From: Neoconidiobolus thromboides FSU 785
Lineage: Eukaryota > Entomophthoromycota > Entomophthoromycetes > Entomophthorales > Neoconidiobolaceae
Assembly: GCA_025603075.1 (NCBI GenBank)
Contig: MU626334.1
Coordinates: forward strand, 1-64,000
Direction of reading: 5' to 3'
Length of the DNA stretch: 64,000 nucleotides
Shown here: one piece after another, positions 1 to 10,901 of the stretch
How the letters are laid out: each line of letters starts with the position of its first letter
Numbering within the stretch: position 1 is the stretch's first letter
The notes under the pieces: generated by a model
What the model was told of the DNA's origin: nothing
The model's database searches: none
What the model saw: the letters and a program-made list of their open reading frames with translations, nothing else
Program-made: the position numbers and the translations under genes

Positions 1-270
1 ATGTTGGTTATAAAGCAGTTGATAATAAATATTTCTCAATTAAGCTTTATAAGAACATGTATTTAAGATCTAGTAGAAATTCAACTAACTTACAGTATGA
101 GCTATAATAGAATGATTTAGAACTGTGTTTGGGTACTTTTGTTTTAATAAAAGATGTGATTTTATAGAATTTTAAGCGAAGTTTTTAAAATACAAAATTT
201 TTCAAAAATTGGATAAAATAATGAAACTAATTCAGACAACCCCATATATTGAATTGAAAATGTAGAAACA
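1..270 (+). repeat. Dispersed repeat R3, copy 1 (arm of a long inverted repeat)
   Basis: Bases 1 to about 155 match the reverse complement of about 8512-8665 at roughly 95 percent by eye. After a ~60 bp length difference the match resumes (the GGATAAAAT ... ACTAATTCAGACA block near 210-235). This copy has no transposon where copy 2 has one. It is cut by the window edge, so its true length is unknown. Most differences are transitions. No coding potential was seen. Confidence 0.75.
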
Positions 271-544
271 AATAAACTTTGTTTTAATTTTATTTTACAA
301 TACTAATCTAAGTTGAGCACCTACCAGTTATTTGGTTAAAGGCGATATTTAAATTGTTGATCCCAACTGAATTGTGTGATTTATGTTTCCAAAATAAATA
401 TTTATTCAACACTATAAACGGAGCCATAAAATCCAGTCTTATTCATTCACACTATGCCCTTTCTAATTATAAAGTGTTAAAAGATTTTCATAAAAAAGTA
501 TGATCCTTTAATAAACTATGCCTTTTTAACTGATAACTACAAAA

Positions 545-1581
545 TTAACCAGCATGTATCTTAACGCAATTTATGTACACTATATGCAAACTAATATCAT
601 TTATGATCCTACATTTATTGATAATATCAATATCAATCCTAATCTACCTGAGTTGAAAGGATTACACATATTAACAAGTATTAATCCTTATACTATAACA
701 TAATTTTATAATTTCATAACTCAAATTAAACCAATAAACATTTTCGTACATGATGACAGTATCGAAAACATTGTTATGCATTTAGGTCTCAGTAATTTGA
801 AATCTTTAATGATAAGTACTTATAATAATTTATATCTTCAGAGTCTGGATACTATTAAGTCAAATTTTAATCATTTAAAGGAGTTACATCTATAGTCTTA
901 TGAAATGATTTTTAAACCTATTTGGCTTGGTCTAAAGTCAAACTTTAGAGCTTGTTTATAGTTAGTTACTCAAGAAGAGTTTGAAAAAGGATTTAATACT
1001 CTCTGTTTTAGAGATTTAGCAAAGTTCAAAAGTGTAAAATCGATTGATTTTGAGAGTAATCTTTTAAAAAAGGTAAAAGATGCATAAATCCAGTTGAGAA
1101 CCGTTATGTCAGTACTTTAAGCTATATTAATCCAACTAAGCCAACCTATTGTGAGTTTATAAATATACCAATATTAAAGGGAATATATACAAAGAAGTTG
1201 ACAGTAACGCTATTCAAAGCAATTTATGAGTTACCAGAAATTCAAAGTATTTCCTTCAATGTTACAAGAATAAATATACTTGATATTGACAAAAACAAGT
1301 TTAATTTATGCAAATCTAAATATGTGAATCAACTTGAAATCAATACTGTTCATGGTACAACTGGAAGTTTTGTTTATTTCACGTCATTATTTCTGAATCT
1401 TGAAGTAGTTAAAGTGGAAAATTTTTGATATCAACTAGATTATCCAGGTGCACAAATCAATTATTAACTTTCTGCTCCATTATCAATTGAAATATCATTT
1501 AGCGATGTTAATATTAAAACCCATGGTAATTTAGAGAATACTATAATGTTAAATTGGATGAAATTAGGAATGAATCAATAA
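545..1581 (+). pseudogene. Decayed leucine-rich (F-box/LRR-like) protein gene
   Basis: One reading frame from 554 to about 1087 and, after a single frameshift near 1085, a second frame to 1581 together read as a leucine-rich protein with units such as NLPELKGLHI, LSNLKSLMIS and FNHLKELHL. The first part has in-frame stops at 701 (TAA), 893 (TAG), 959 (TAG) and 1085 (TAA). The second has TGA at 1426 and TAA at 1465, and TAA at 1579 may be the true end. The codons around the stops suggest Gln (TAR) or Trp (TGA) in the ancestor. The C-terminal IMLNW motif aligns with LMLH-stop in the related relic at 5.4-6.4 kb. The F-box/LRR label rests on composition and periodicity, not on a clear domain match. 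Confidence 0.6.
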
Positions 1582-3406
1582 GTCCCCATATCTTTTGTTA
1601 ATGGGGACCCTTTAACTTTGTCTATTTACCACTCGATATCATTCCATTTACACATAATAGACTTACTTGGCCCTTGTTTCGTTAAAAATATAATAATCCT
1701 TCATATATCTTTAATTTCTCAAACTTTGTGTTATAATCACTTATTTTCAGAGGCAGTACCTTAGCTAACTATACCATAAGTAGCTTATAAGCTTTTTTTA
1801 CTTATATGATTTGTAGTTCGCATTGTTTTATTTTTTTTTAATGACCAATATGTCAAAAATCTAAAAAAAGTTTATTGATATTTCTTTACTTCAATATCTT
1901 GGATATATAGGATTATGTTTGAAAGTTATGATAAAGTTTCAGGAAATCATGTAGTGTTTATTTCAAAATATGGTGTAAAGAGCCAAGATAACAGATAAAC
2001 AGTTATCTACTTTAAATGTTTTAAAATACATATTAGTGAGAAGGAATATTTGAATCTTAATATATTAACAAAAGCAATATCTACAATCAATTATCTTCAT
2101 AACATGCTATATTGATATCTAAATAAAAACAGTATACTTCAAGAGGTCTAGTTTATTTGAGTTTTATGAAAACAGACAATGTGATGAATTACAATAGATG
2201 GGTTCTTTAAAAGCTAATGATTAAAGTTTTGACAGCTAGTAATAAATATAAACGATTACAAAAAGTTGTAAAAAAATACTGCTATTCTTCTCTCTAAATG
2301 TCTATAAAATGTGTAGAGTAACTCATCTAGAGTACCGATAATATTTGGAAATTATTGGAGTGAAACGGAATTTTTAATAATAATTTCGGCATAAAGCCTT
2401 AATAGTAATATTTAAAGTATAATCGGGACACTTCACTTTCAATAAATTAAAAGGATTCAAATTACACTTTTAAATGCTAGAGCTTGATGGATTTGATATG
2501 GCAAAACATGTTTTATTGAATAAAAAGTATAACTCTTAAAAGTCCATTATTCACAAATTTCATATTACTATGCATAACTCCTTTACATGCTTAGTACCTA
2601 TTTTGAATTAAACATAAAAGAAGGGTTTGATTGAGACTTTAATGAGAATGCTTCTTTTAGCTTAACTTATTTAAAATTATAAAACAATATACTTTAATTT
2701 TATACTTGATGGATGTGTTAATAAAACAACTATTGGGACACCATATTTATCTCATTTTAATCATCCTTAGTGCTTACGACCATTGTTTAGTGAAACTATT
2801 CGACGCAAAGTGATTAAAAATATATGGTATTCTCTTTTCATTATCAAATGCTTAATGTTTTCAATTTCTTAAAGGATGAGATTAAAAAACTTGGTTAAAA
2901 CTGTGGATTGAAGTAGAGTTATAAGCTGTAAAACAAATATCCATCAGTATATAACGATAATAAAAGTAATCATATAAATACGTATCCAAAAAGCCGGGTT
3001 TATCTTCATAACATTATTTTAGTTATACAATAGTGTTGATTGTAGTTATTGAAAAGATAATATACTGTAATTGACTAAGTTTTGATAAGCTTATCTCTAA
3101 GAATGGCTATAAACAAGATCAAAAAAAAAAACTTTTTAACGATTTTGAATAAATGAACCATTTGTTTAGACTATTAAATTTTGTTATTGCTACTGATTCT
3201 GAGTTTATTATTTCTCTGTAATACTGTGTATATTAATAGAATCGGAAAAAACTACAGTGAACAATGGCGCTATTAAAATGATAGAATATATGTATCAAAG
3301 GGTTTTAGGTAAGATAGTTAAAATATTTCATAGTTGTATACCATTTCTACTAATAAAATGTCTGTCTAAAAGATGCTTATATCACTAAGGCTTCGTCTTT
3401 TAAGAA
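1582..3406 (+). pseudogene. Further decayed coding frames, unrecognised
   Basis: The frame of the previous relic continues to about 2160 with stops at 1762, 1777, 1807, 1876, 1996, 2113, 2149 and 2158. A separate frame from 2432 to about 2860 reads as a leucine-rich sequence (FNKLKGFKLHF, MLELDGFDMAKH) broken by seven stops: TAA at 2471, 2537, 2609, 2615, 2663 and 2672, and TAG at 2768, with no TGA. These look like remnants of one or two more members of the leucine-rich family. Nothing intact was seen between 2900 and 3406. Confidence 0.45.
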
Positions 3407-3410
3407 TTGG

Positions 3411-3506
3411 GGACGTTTTTTTTGACTTGATTGCTTTTTCCATCTTTAAGCGCTATTTGGGTGGAAAAATTGTTAGTAAAGTCCTTAAATACAAAAATAC
3501 ATCCCC
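3411..3506 (+). mobile_element. W4-MITE copy 1 (96 bp), TSD AATT
   Basis: Starts GGGGACG and ends CATCCCC, flanked by AATT at 3407-3410 and 3507-3510. The core holds the family hairpin centred on AGCGCT. Plus orientation is defined as the T-rich end on the left. Confidence 0.85.
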
Positions 3507-3933
3507 AATTGTTGGTTTCTAAAAAGTTCCCTTATGGTTTATTAACCTTTTCGGACTCTATTATATATTATCAATACAGTATACGTAGTAGACATATAGC
3601 CCCAGCGCATATAAAAGACTACGACAATCAAATGAGTTTATAAGCTATTGTAGACCTAGTCAAAAATTTAGTAGAATAGTTTCTGTTGAAATAAATAGCG
3701 TTCTTTAGTATTTAACTATATACTTTAAATAATGGTAATTTGATTTATGTTTGATATTTGTTTCAGATAGTTTTTAATATATGCTATTAATAACTTACTT
3801 GATTTACATATTCAAAGAACTGAAACTTTAAAAAATTATATTTTTAAAATACACTTTCCAGTTTTAAGGTATCGTATCGTTGTATTTGAATTGCCTTTAC
3901 TATCATTTTTATCAATTTTTTAATCTTAAATTA

Positions 3934-4030
3934 GGAGATGTATTTTTAGGTTTGAGGATTTTATTAATAATTTTTCCGCTTAAATAGTGCTTAAAAGATA
4001 GAAAAGTGATGAAGCCAAAAAAACACCCCC
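3934..4030 (-). mobile_element. W4-MITE copy 2 (97 bp), TSD ATTA
   Basis: Minus orientation, GGAGATG to CACCCCC, with a perfect ATTA duplication at 3930-3933 and 4031-4034. Confidence 0.85.
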
Positions 4031-4303
4031 ATTATACAAATAAAAGTGCAATTTTTGAAATTTTTAACTGTGTTTTAAATTAATTCAATTGTAAAAGTGT
4101 ACTAAACCTTAATATTTTTATATGCTATTAATTTACATTTAACCCTAAATCCAAAAAGGCAAATTACTTAATAAATTCCTATAAAGGCAGGTCATATTAC
4201 CCATTTAAAATTAAAAACTGCTTTGAATATTATAAAGCAAACATAACAGTACCATTCAAAATTGTTTAGTAATATAATATTAAATATAATTGGGACTACT
4301 TAT

Positions 4304-4401
4304 GGGGGTGTATTTTTTTGTTTAAGGATTTTACTGGCAATCGTTTTACTCAAATAATGCTTAAAAAATGGAAAAAGTGATGAAATAAAGAAATACCCTC
4401 C
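4304..4401 (-). mobile_element. W4-MITE copy 3 (98 bp)
   Basis: GGGGGTG to CCCTCC. The flanks are TTAT and TATT, so the duplication is imperfect. Confidence 0.8.
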
Positions 4402-4462
4402 TATTGTTTATCAAAGTATTAACACTTTACTGTAATCAATCTAATAAGTTATACTAACATAT

Positions 4463-4558
4463 GGGGGTGTTTTTTTTGACTTCATTATTTTTTCCACCTT
4501 TCAAGCGCTATTTTAGAAAAATTGTTAGTAAAATCCTTAAATACAAAAATACATCCTC
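4463..4558 (+). mobile_element. W4-MITE copy 4 (96 bp), TSD ATAT
   Basis: GGGGGTG to CATCCTC, flanked by ATAT at 4459-4462 and 4559-4562. Confidence 0.85.
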
Positions 4559-5379
4559 ATATAGTCAAAAAATCACATTATAACAAAATCTCATATTATT
4601 TCAATCAAATTAAAATTAAATATGTAATAAGTGATATCAAAATTTAAGATGATGGTCCTAGAAGTTTTAAATTCATTTATGTAAATTTTGTTTTTTAATT
4701 CTTATAGTAAACTTGACTATTAATGCTAACCCAACATGTTAGATCATTGTGATAAGATATTTAAACATTTGAATATTTGAAAATGATTACACTTTTTATT
4801 AGTATCAAAAAATTTATTATTAGCAAAACAACTGACTATGTTATCAAAAATTCAGTTGTCCTTAAACAACTGATAGGGTAACGTAAAAACCATATGATTA
4901 CACAAACCAAAACCAAAAAGGCTCAAAGACACGATGATCAATTTTATAACCTAAATCCACAAATAATTCCTCTTTACTATATCAATTTGGTCTTAGTAGA
5001 ATAAAATTCAAAGTTTTATTAAATAAAAGTATGAGCTTGGTTCATTCTAAGGAAAATGGTATTTAAGACAAAAAGGTCTAAGGATTTTACCTATTTGTAA
5101 ACTTTATGACATAATCGTCATTTGTTTCCATACCAGCTGAACTATTGTAGAAAATACTCGAGTCATTGAACCCGAAGGAATTGTTTAAATCATATTATTT
5201 AAACGAATATTTTATACAACTTCCGCCATTCAATGTATTTAAATAATTATGATAAGCATAACAAATCAACATTTATTCAAAACGTCACTTAGATATTCGA
5301 TTGCGAACTTTTTTTAGTTAGTAGTGTGTCTAAGTTAATAAATTATTGTCCGAATGTAAAAGCAATATCTTTTATTACT

Positions 5380-6380
5380 GAGATCTGTATGAATTATAAC
5401 AAAATCAAAATCAACTCTTTTAAATTTAAACATTCGGATATAATACCACCTAACATTATCCAATAGTAGCTGAGATCAATAGTCAACATGTATATATCAA
5501 AGATATTACGAAATTTTGTAATTCGAAAAATTTAGAATCGTTGAAATTAAACCTTGGGCTCGATAAGGATCTTGTTGGATTATATATTATCAATTTAAAA
5601 TTTAAGAATTTAAAAGTATTACATTTGTTATATGAGAATGTCTTTGCCTTCATTAAATTATGATCCTAATCTGAATTTTAGTGAAACTTTGAATTAATAA
5701 TTGAAGATCATCTTGATGCTAAATTTGATACCAAGCTACTTGAGGATTTAGGTAAGATAGTATGAAGTTATTGGACCATTTGAATATTATTTCGAACAAA
5801 GATTATTACAATAGAAGCTTACTCGAAAATATCAGCATGTTTACTTTAGACCACTTTGATTTTGATAGTATATGGGGCTGTTTTTTTTGGTTTCATTATT
5901 TTTCCCTTTTTTAAGCACTATTTGAGTGGGAAAACTGTTAGTAAAATTCTTAAACAAAAAAAGACATCCCCATATTTATTTACAATTTTATGAAAACATC
6001 AACATTAAGAAAAATTGCTATTAAATTTTTAGCAGCTAATTCACTCATATTGCTTCTACTACCAAACATTCGAGAGATTTATATCAAATGGATAGAAAAG
6101 GTTGGTTTTGAGTCTGGAATATAACCCACATAAATGTATCAACATTAAAGAACCTGATGTTGGTGCTTTTAAGGGTATATTTGATTAGTTTAGGCAATTT
6201 ATTTTATTATCTCCAAACATTAAAACTATTAAAACTGTTAGATTAAATATTGAGAAAGGTGCTCAAGGTCAGATTCAATATCCTCTTTCTTCTCGATTAT
6301 TACTCATTACTCTTCTTGGATCTATGGATATTGGTATTAAATGTAAGTTAGAAAGTACTCTAATGTTGCATTGAGCAAAA
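5380..6380 (+). pseudogene. Leucine-rich pseudogene split by a W4-MITE
   Basis: The frame reads LRR-like sequence (NSKNLESLKLNL, FKNLKVLHLL) up to DHFDFDSI at 5870, where an element (5874-5971) is inserted. Past the element the frame resumes with FIYNFMKTSTLRK, so removing element plus one ATAT restores continuity. Later there are at least one frameshift (near 6125), a TAG in a probable Gln position (FD-stop-FRQF) and a TGA where the related relic at 1.5 kb keeps TGG (LMLH-stop-AK versus IMLNWMK). This is an old, dead family member. Confidence 0.6.
5874..5971 (+). mobile_element. W4-MITE copy 5 (98 bp), TSD ATAT, inside a pseudogene
   Basis: GGGGCTG to CATCCCC with ATAT at 5870-5873 and 5972-5975. 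It interrupts the leucine-rich relic, giving an inferable empty site. Confidence 0.9.
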
Positions 6381-6731
6381 CGATAACATACGAGGAACTA
6401 ATTTACTATGCTTAATATTTTAGTTTTATTAATTTCTTCAAATTTTCAATTAAATCCCTCTTCTTGTTCTTTTTGCTTTTACTTCATATTCTCTTTCAGC
6501 AAACCTTTCCTGTTTTACTGTTACAATATGTACTTAGGGGCTAATTGCCCTTTTAAATGAAAACATGGCTACTCTTAGAAATTAGTCTGGTTTTATTTTT
6601 AAATTGTGATTTTATAAAAAGCCATTGCTTCATAAAACTATTAATAATTAAAATATTTTAAATATGATTGAAATTTAATTATTTTCACTTAAAATAGTTA
6701 GTACCTTCGATATTATTTTATTTGGCTAAAT

Positions 6732-7530
6732 TTAAGGTTTAAATGAAGCACCAAATCCATCGTAAAGGTTTTGAATTGAGTTGAACCAGCTATTTAAAAC
6801 TGGATCCTTATGATTTGTAACAAAAGTGTCAAATGTCTCAATAGAAACCATTTGAACAAATTTAAGATGACCAAATAGAATATAATCCGAATAGGCTGCC
6901 TTATCTCCTTCCAAAAACTTGGTTTTAGCTAAAGTTGTGCGAAAAGGTAGCAACAACTTGTCTACTGCCTCTTTATGGTCTTCTTTTTTACCAGCAAATT
7001 CCTCTAAGCTTACTTTAAACAAGGCCTCCCTACTATTACGGAAATACTTGATATCCTCCTCTGCTTCTAAAGAGTTAAATGCATCCAATATTACGGACTT
7101 AAATAATGGTAGAAAGGTGGCTAGATAGCTTTCTAAAAAGGTGGCAAAGTGACGTCCATTTGGAAATAATGGCTTTTCTGGGTAGTTGGCCTCAAGATAG
7201 TCGGCTATTTTGGGAGAGTCATAAGCAATAGTTTCGTCGTCAAATTTAACTAATGGGATTTTGGTCCATTCGCCATTGCTTTTATTTTTAATTAAATAAA
7301 TTAAGATTAAATTTGATAAAATTACCTTAGCTTTGGGATTTGTTCGTTAATCTCTGCAAAGGTAAGGCCGTGGTGATTAAATTCAATACCCTAATAAATA
7401 AATAAAAAATTATCTTCAATTATAGCATAAACTCCCTTACTTTATGTTTCAGTGCCAATAAACTTCTCCATGCAAATGGACTGAAATGCTTACCGCCTTT
7501 TTTATTTACTAAATCATAAAATTCTACCAT
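6732..7530 (-). CDS. Glutathione S-transferase-like protein, 233 aa (copy A)
   Basis: Three exons: 7530-7441, 7390-7326 and 7278-6732 (90, 65 and 547 nt). The N-terminus has the GST thioredoxin-fold pattern: FYDLVN at the start, SPFAWRSLLALKHK where the glutathione-contact segment lies, then IPLVKFDD and YDSPKIADYLE, the usual beta-strand/proline/SPxI stretch, followed by LFPNGRHF. The C-terminal half is helical. By similarity it would conjugate or reduce with glutathione in the cytosol. The SPFAWR segment recalls fungal etherase-like GSTs, but the class is uncertain. Exon sizes equal those of copy B at 10902-11695, which lies head to head 3.4 kb away. The second intron ends in AAG. The start is fixed by alignment of all three intact copies. 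Confidence 0.85.
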
Positions 7531-8339
7531 CTTTATTTTGAGTTAAAAAATAAAGTTGAATTTTATTTTCTCTTAATTTATATCCTACATCATCAAACTC
7601 AAATCATAATTGATTATTAATCTAGTTTTATTCAAATTTCATGTAACCTATTAAATGTAACTTAACTGGCTATAAACTCATGCCACCATTTAGAAAAGCT
7701 ATATTTAGTCAAAACTTCCATGATGTAAAATTACATGTTAAAATAAAGCGGCTTATTTGAAATTTATCTGATTTATACTCAAAAAACTGGTTATTGAAAG
7801 GCTGCTTACATTCTATTAGCCATGCCAATATAGCCTAGAAGTTGGTAAATTAAATATATTAGAGTGAGATATGAAATTACTAGAATAAAATAGTATAGTT
7901 AAGATAATAATATAAAATTAGCTTGTTGCTTAAAGACAAATAAATTAATTTCCTATTTCACATGTGATAAGCATTATATTAGCAATTTATTTTATATCCT
8001 TAGCCCGAAAGATAGCGCTATATTTAATATTGAGAACAAAATAACAATGGCGCAGAACTGTTTAATAGAAAAAACATATTATTAGTTCGAAATGAAATTA
8101 GTTTAAAAATATCTCGAAAAAGCCAAATTACGTTTTTTATTTTGGCCTTGAAGTTCCAGAATTCCCATATGGTTCAAGCTTTCATCTAACTTCACACCTT
8201 TAGTTTTTCTTTTATGTAAGCACATATTTAGTAAAAATTTTAATTGTAAGCTAAATAGTATCAAATAAAAATAAAGTTTGACATAAATTACTAATTAATA
8301 CTATCTGTACGAGTATTTTATATTCAAATTAAGCAACAA
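7531..8339. other. Intergenic, no gene seen
   Basis: About 800 bp of AT-rich sequence upstream of GST copy A; it must hold that gene's promoter. No open frame or repeat could be identified. Confidence 0.5.
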
Positions 8340-8665
8340 CTTTTCTTTAACTCGTCAAGTGCATATGAGGATGCGAGGATGTCTGAATTAGTTTTACTAT
8401 TTGGGGGTATTTTTTTTTGGCTTCATCATTTTTTCCATCTTTTAAGCGCCATTTGAGCGGAAAAATTATTAGCAAAATTCTTAAGCACAGGAATACATCC
8501 CCATTTTATCCAATTTTTTATTAAAACAAGAGTACCCGGACACAGTTCTAAATCATTATATTATAGTTTATACTGTAAGTTAGTTGAATTTCTACTAGAT
8601 CTTAAATACATGTTCTTATAAAGCTTAATTGAGAAATATTTATTATCAACTGCTTTATAACCAAT
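8340..8665 (-). repeat. Dispersed repeat R3, copy 2 (inverted), carrying a W4-MITE
   Basis: Inverted relative to copy 1 at 1-270. The matching blocks are about 8512-8665 and, on the other side of the element at 8403-8502, about 8345-8400. The copy-1 sequence is uninterrupted at the matching point, so copy 1 is the empty site. Here ATTT is present on both sides of the element, while copy 1 has a single AAAT (its complement). Confidence 0.75.
8403..8502 (+). mobile_element. W4-MITE copy 6 (100 bp), TSD ATTT
   Basis: GGGGGTA to CATCCCC, flanked by ATTT at 8399-8402 and 8503-8506. It is inserted in repeat R3, with the empty site preserved near base 220. Confidence 0.9.
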
Positions 8666-9480
8666 ATTACAGATTTGTTATCAAATAAATAAACTATTTC
8701 AATGTTACAACTACATTATTAATATATTATTAAGTTAATAAATAGCTGCATGGGAGGGATTGGTTAGCCCAAAAACTATAATCAGTCATCCCTATATAGT
8801 ACAAGTAACATAATAATAGTTTTTATATATTATTGCAACTACTTGTTCTTTGACTATTTACTAACTTAGCTATTAATTTTTGTAAACTTTTCAAATAAAA
8901 GCTCTGCAGAGATTAAATCAATTAAACAATCTCCTGCATATGGGGATATATTTTTGTATTCAAGAATTTTACTAACAATTTTTCCACTCAAATAGCGCTT
9001 AAAAAATGGAAAAAATAATTGTGAAATCTGGTACTCAGGGTTTGGAGTCAAGAACAGCTATTTCTGGGTTGACTACACTATAAGTCGAAAGGTCTTAGTT
9101 TATGTGACTAAGATAGACTTGGGTTATGAGGAATAGCACGTAATAGGTTCAAGCTATATAAGACAAATAGAATAGACAATACTAATGTAAAATCTATGTA
9201 AAATACTATTAAGAAAACTTAGTGGCTTTATTAAATGTTCGAGATATCAGGCAATAATTCAGTTAAAAAGCCTTGAACTATTATACTCTGTAAACTCTTT
9301 TATACTCTGGAAAGTATAAATATCAAAATGAGAAGATAATATTCTTTTGGATGGAGCTAGAAATTCTCATAACAAATCAAAATAAGAACATGGGATTGAT
9401 TTCCTCTGAGCTCGAGAACACAACAGCTTAGGCGATTGTTATGTTATAATTAACCATGGGACTGACAAAGCGATATTTCA
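8666..9480. other. Gene-free stretch with one truncated element
   Basis: Apart from the truncated element at 8942, no coding frame or RNA gene was recognised. Confidence 0.5.
8942..9030 (-). mobile_element. W4-MITE copy 7, right end lost
   Basis: Begins GGGGATA after ATAT and runs through the AGCGCT core, but the terminal CCCC end is missing. The boundary near 9030 is approximate. Confidence 0.7.
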
Positions 9481-9482
9481 CA

Positions 9483-9580
9483 GGAATGTATTTTTTTGTT
9501 CAAGAACTTTACTAACAATCTTTCCGCTCAAATAAGGCTTAAAAAGTGGAAAAGCAATGAAACCAAAAAAAAACCTCCCC
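9483..9580 (-). mobile_element. W4-MITE copy 8 (left end eroded)
   Basis: The left terminus is GGAATG instead of GGGGATG. The right end CTCCCC is followed by ATAT. The left duplication is no longer visible. Confidence 0.7.
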
Positions 9581-9949
9581 ATATCTTTTCTTTGTTTTAT
9601 TTTATTATAAAATTCCATAAACCCTGGGTTATTATAAGTAGCTCTTAAAATTGATGTAAATGAATTACAATATTTATGTTGTGTACCCCTCCCTATTGTA
9701 TTAAAATTTTCAAAAATTCCATTTCGAAGTTTAGTTATGAAAGTTTTCATTTCGTTTTTATTTCAACAAAAAATAAAGTCAAATAACTCTATTTATACAA
9801 CTATATAGGTATATATTATATGTTTATTAGATATTTGACAGAAATAACATAAAACATATAGTTAAGAAAATTAACTATTTAAGAAAAGGAAACGATTAAA
9901 ATAAGTTTTTTAAGTCAAATAAAGGGATTTAATTTTAGGCTTTTTAGAT
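9581..9949. other. Intergenic, no gene seen
   Basis: AT-rich sequence. The short frame here is partly a translation of the neighbouring element and is not called as a gene. Confidence 0.4.
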
Positions 9950-10025
9950 TTAATCGTCATGTTAAAAACACAAATTTAAAATTTAAAATATGGATTAATT
10001 TCTAAGTAAATTCGGACAACCCCAC
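9950..10025 (+). repeat. Dispersed repeat R3, copy 3 fragment
   Basis: The segment ending ATTCGGACAACCCCA matches the copy-1 segment near 205-245 (ATTCAGACAACCCCA), with looser similarity upstream. A W4-MITE follows immediately. Identified by eye only. Confidence 0.5.
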
Positions 10026-10117
10026 GTATTTCTGTGTTTAAGAATTTTATCAACAATTTTTCCGCTTAAATAGCACTTAAAAGATAAAAAAAAGTGGTGA
10101 AGCCAAAAAACACCCAC
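10021..10117 (-). mobile_element. W4-MITE copy 9 (left end altered)
   Basis: The interior and the right end (CACCCAC then ATAT) match the family. The left terminal Gs are replaced by the CCCC of the adjacent R3 fragment. Confidence 0.65.
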
Positions 10118-10901
10118 ATATACCTTATATTTGCACCATGACAATTGTCAATTTTGTCGAATATGCCATATATATGCATAAAAAAAGATGACTTTAGGCA
10201 ATTGTACAGAGCCTAAGCTTTTACTACAAAAAACCAAAGTTAGAATTTGGGAAATTGTACTACTAACTGTTGAAATAAAAAATTTAGTGTTAGGAAAGTT
10301 AATACTTTTTAGTTAGAGGAAGAGATTTTGACAGGTTGGGGGTATTACTTATTTAGCCCTTTCGGTTACATTGACGAGGTATTTTACTATGGGCAAATCA
10401 TCTTGTTATATCTAAAATTTAGAGAAATCCATGGAATCAAAAGGGTTAATGAAAAAATTGAATGAATAATTTAACAGTCAAAAAGAAACTCATCCTTGAA
10501 TTTTTATAAAAATAGTAAGGCTCAAAATTTCGAAAAATAAAAATAATCCCAACCTAAACTAAGGGATAAACTAAAGGATTTCCGACTTACAAATAATTAG
10601 AAACATAGTTGAGTTGATTCCTTTGTGGTTAACAACTTGTTGAAAAAGGAAGCAACAATACCCTAAAATACTACTAAATAAAGGATGTTTAGATATAATT
10701 GTTCAGTTATAAAAATCAAAGAACAAGATAGATTAACCGAGGTAGGCTATAATATTAGTAATCCGAAACGGATATTCTTATATTTGATTATATAAAATAT
10801 TTTGATTTATCCCCTCTGACTTAAGAAGTGGGGATATCATGGTTTTGATAGTATATAAATAACACCAAAATAATCGACTGTGAGTTACAAAGCAAATAAA
10901 A
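10118..10901. other. Intergenic upstream of GST copy B
   Basis: No frame or repeat recognised in about 780 bp; it should include the promoter of the gene starting at 10902. Confidence 0.5.

Larger units (their letters stand above)
3507..5379. other. Gene-free repeat-rich stretch
   Basis: Apart from the three elements annotated inside it, this AT-rich stretch shows no frame longer than short random ones and no recognisable gene. Confidence 0.6.

Noticed and set aside
545-2860. A reassigned genetic code (TAA/TAG as Gln, TGA as Trp)
   Set aside because: Intact genes in the window end at TAA, TAG or TGA with conserved C-termini (GST, BolA3, SMG1, SNU23) and use CAA and TGG normally, and the relics also have frameshifts. 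Decay explains the pattern better.
3431-3643. Short open frame of 70 codons
   Set aside because: Its first part is a translation of W4-MITE copy 1; the rest has no family resemblance or continuation.
8866-9051. Open frame containing FFPFFKRYLSGKIVSKIL on the minus strand
   Set aside because: It is the built-in open frame of a truncated MITE; the same peptide recurs at 9478-9750 and 41096-41332.
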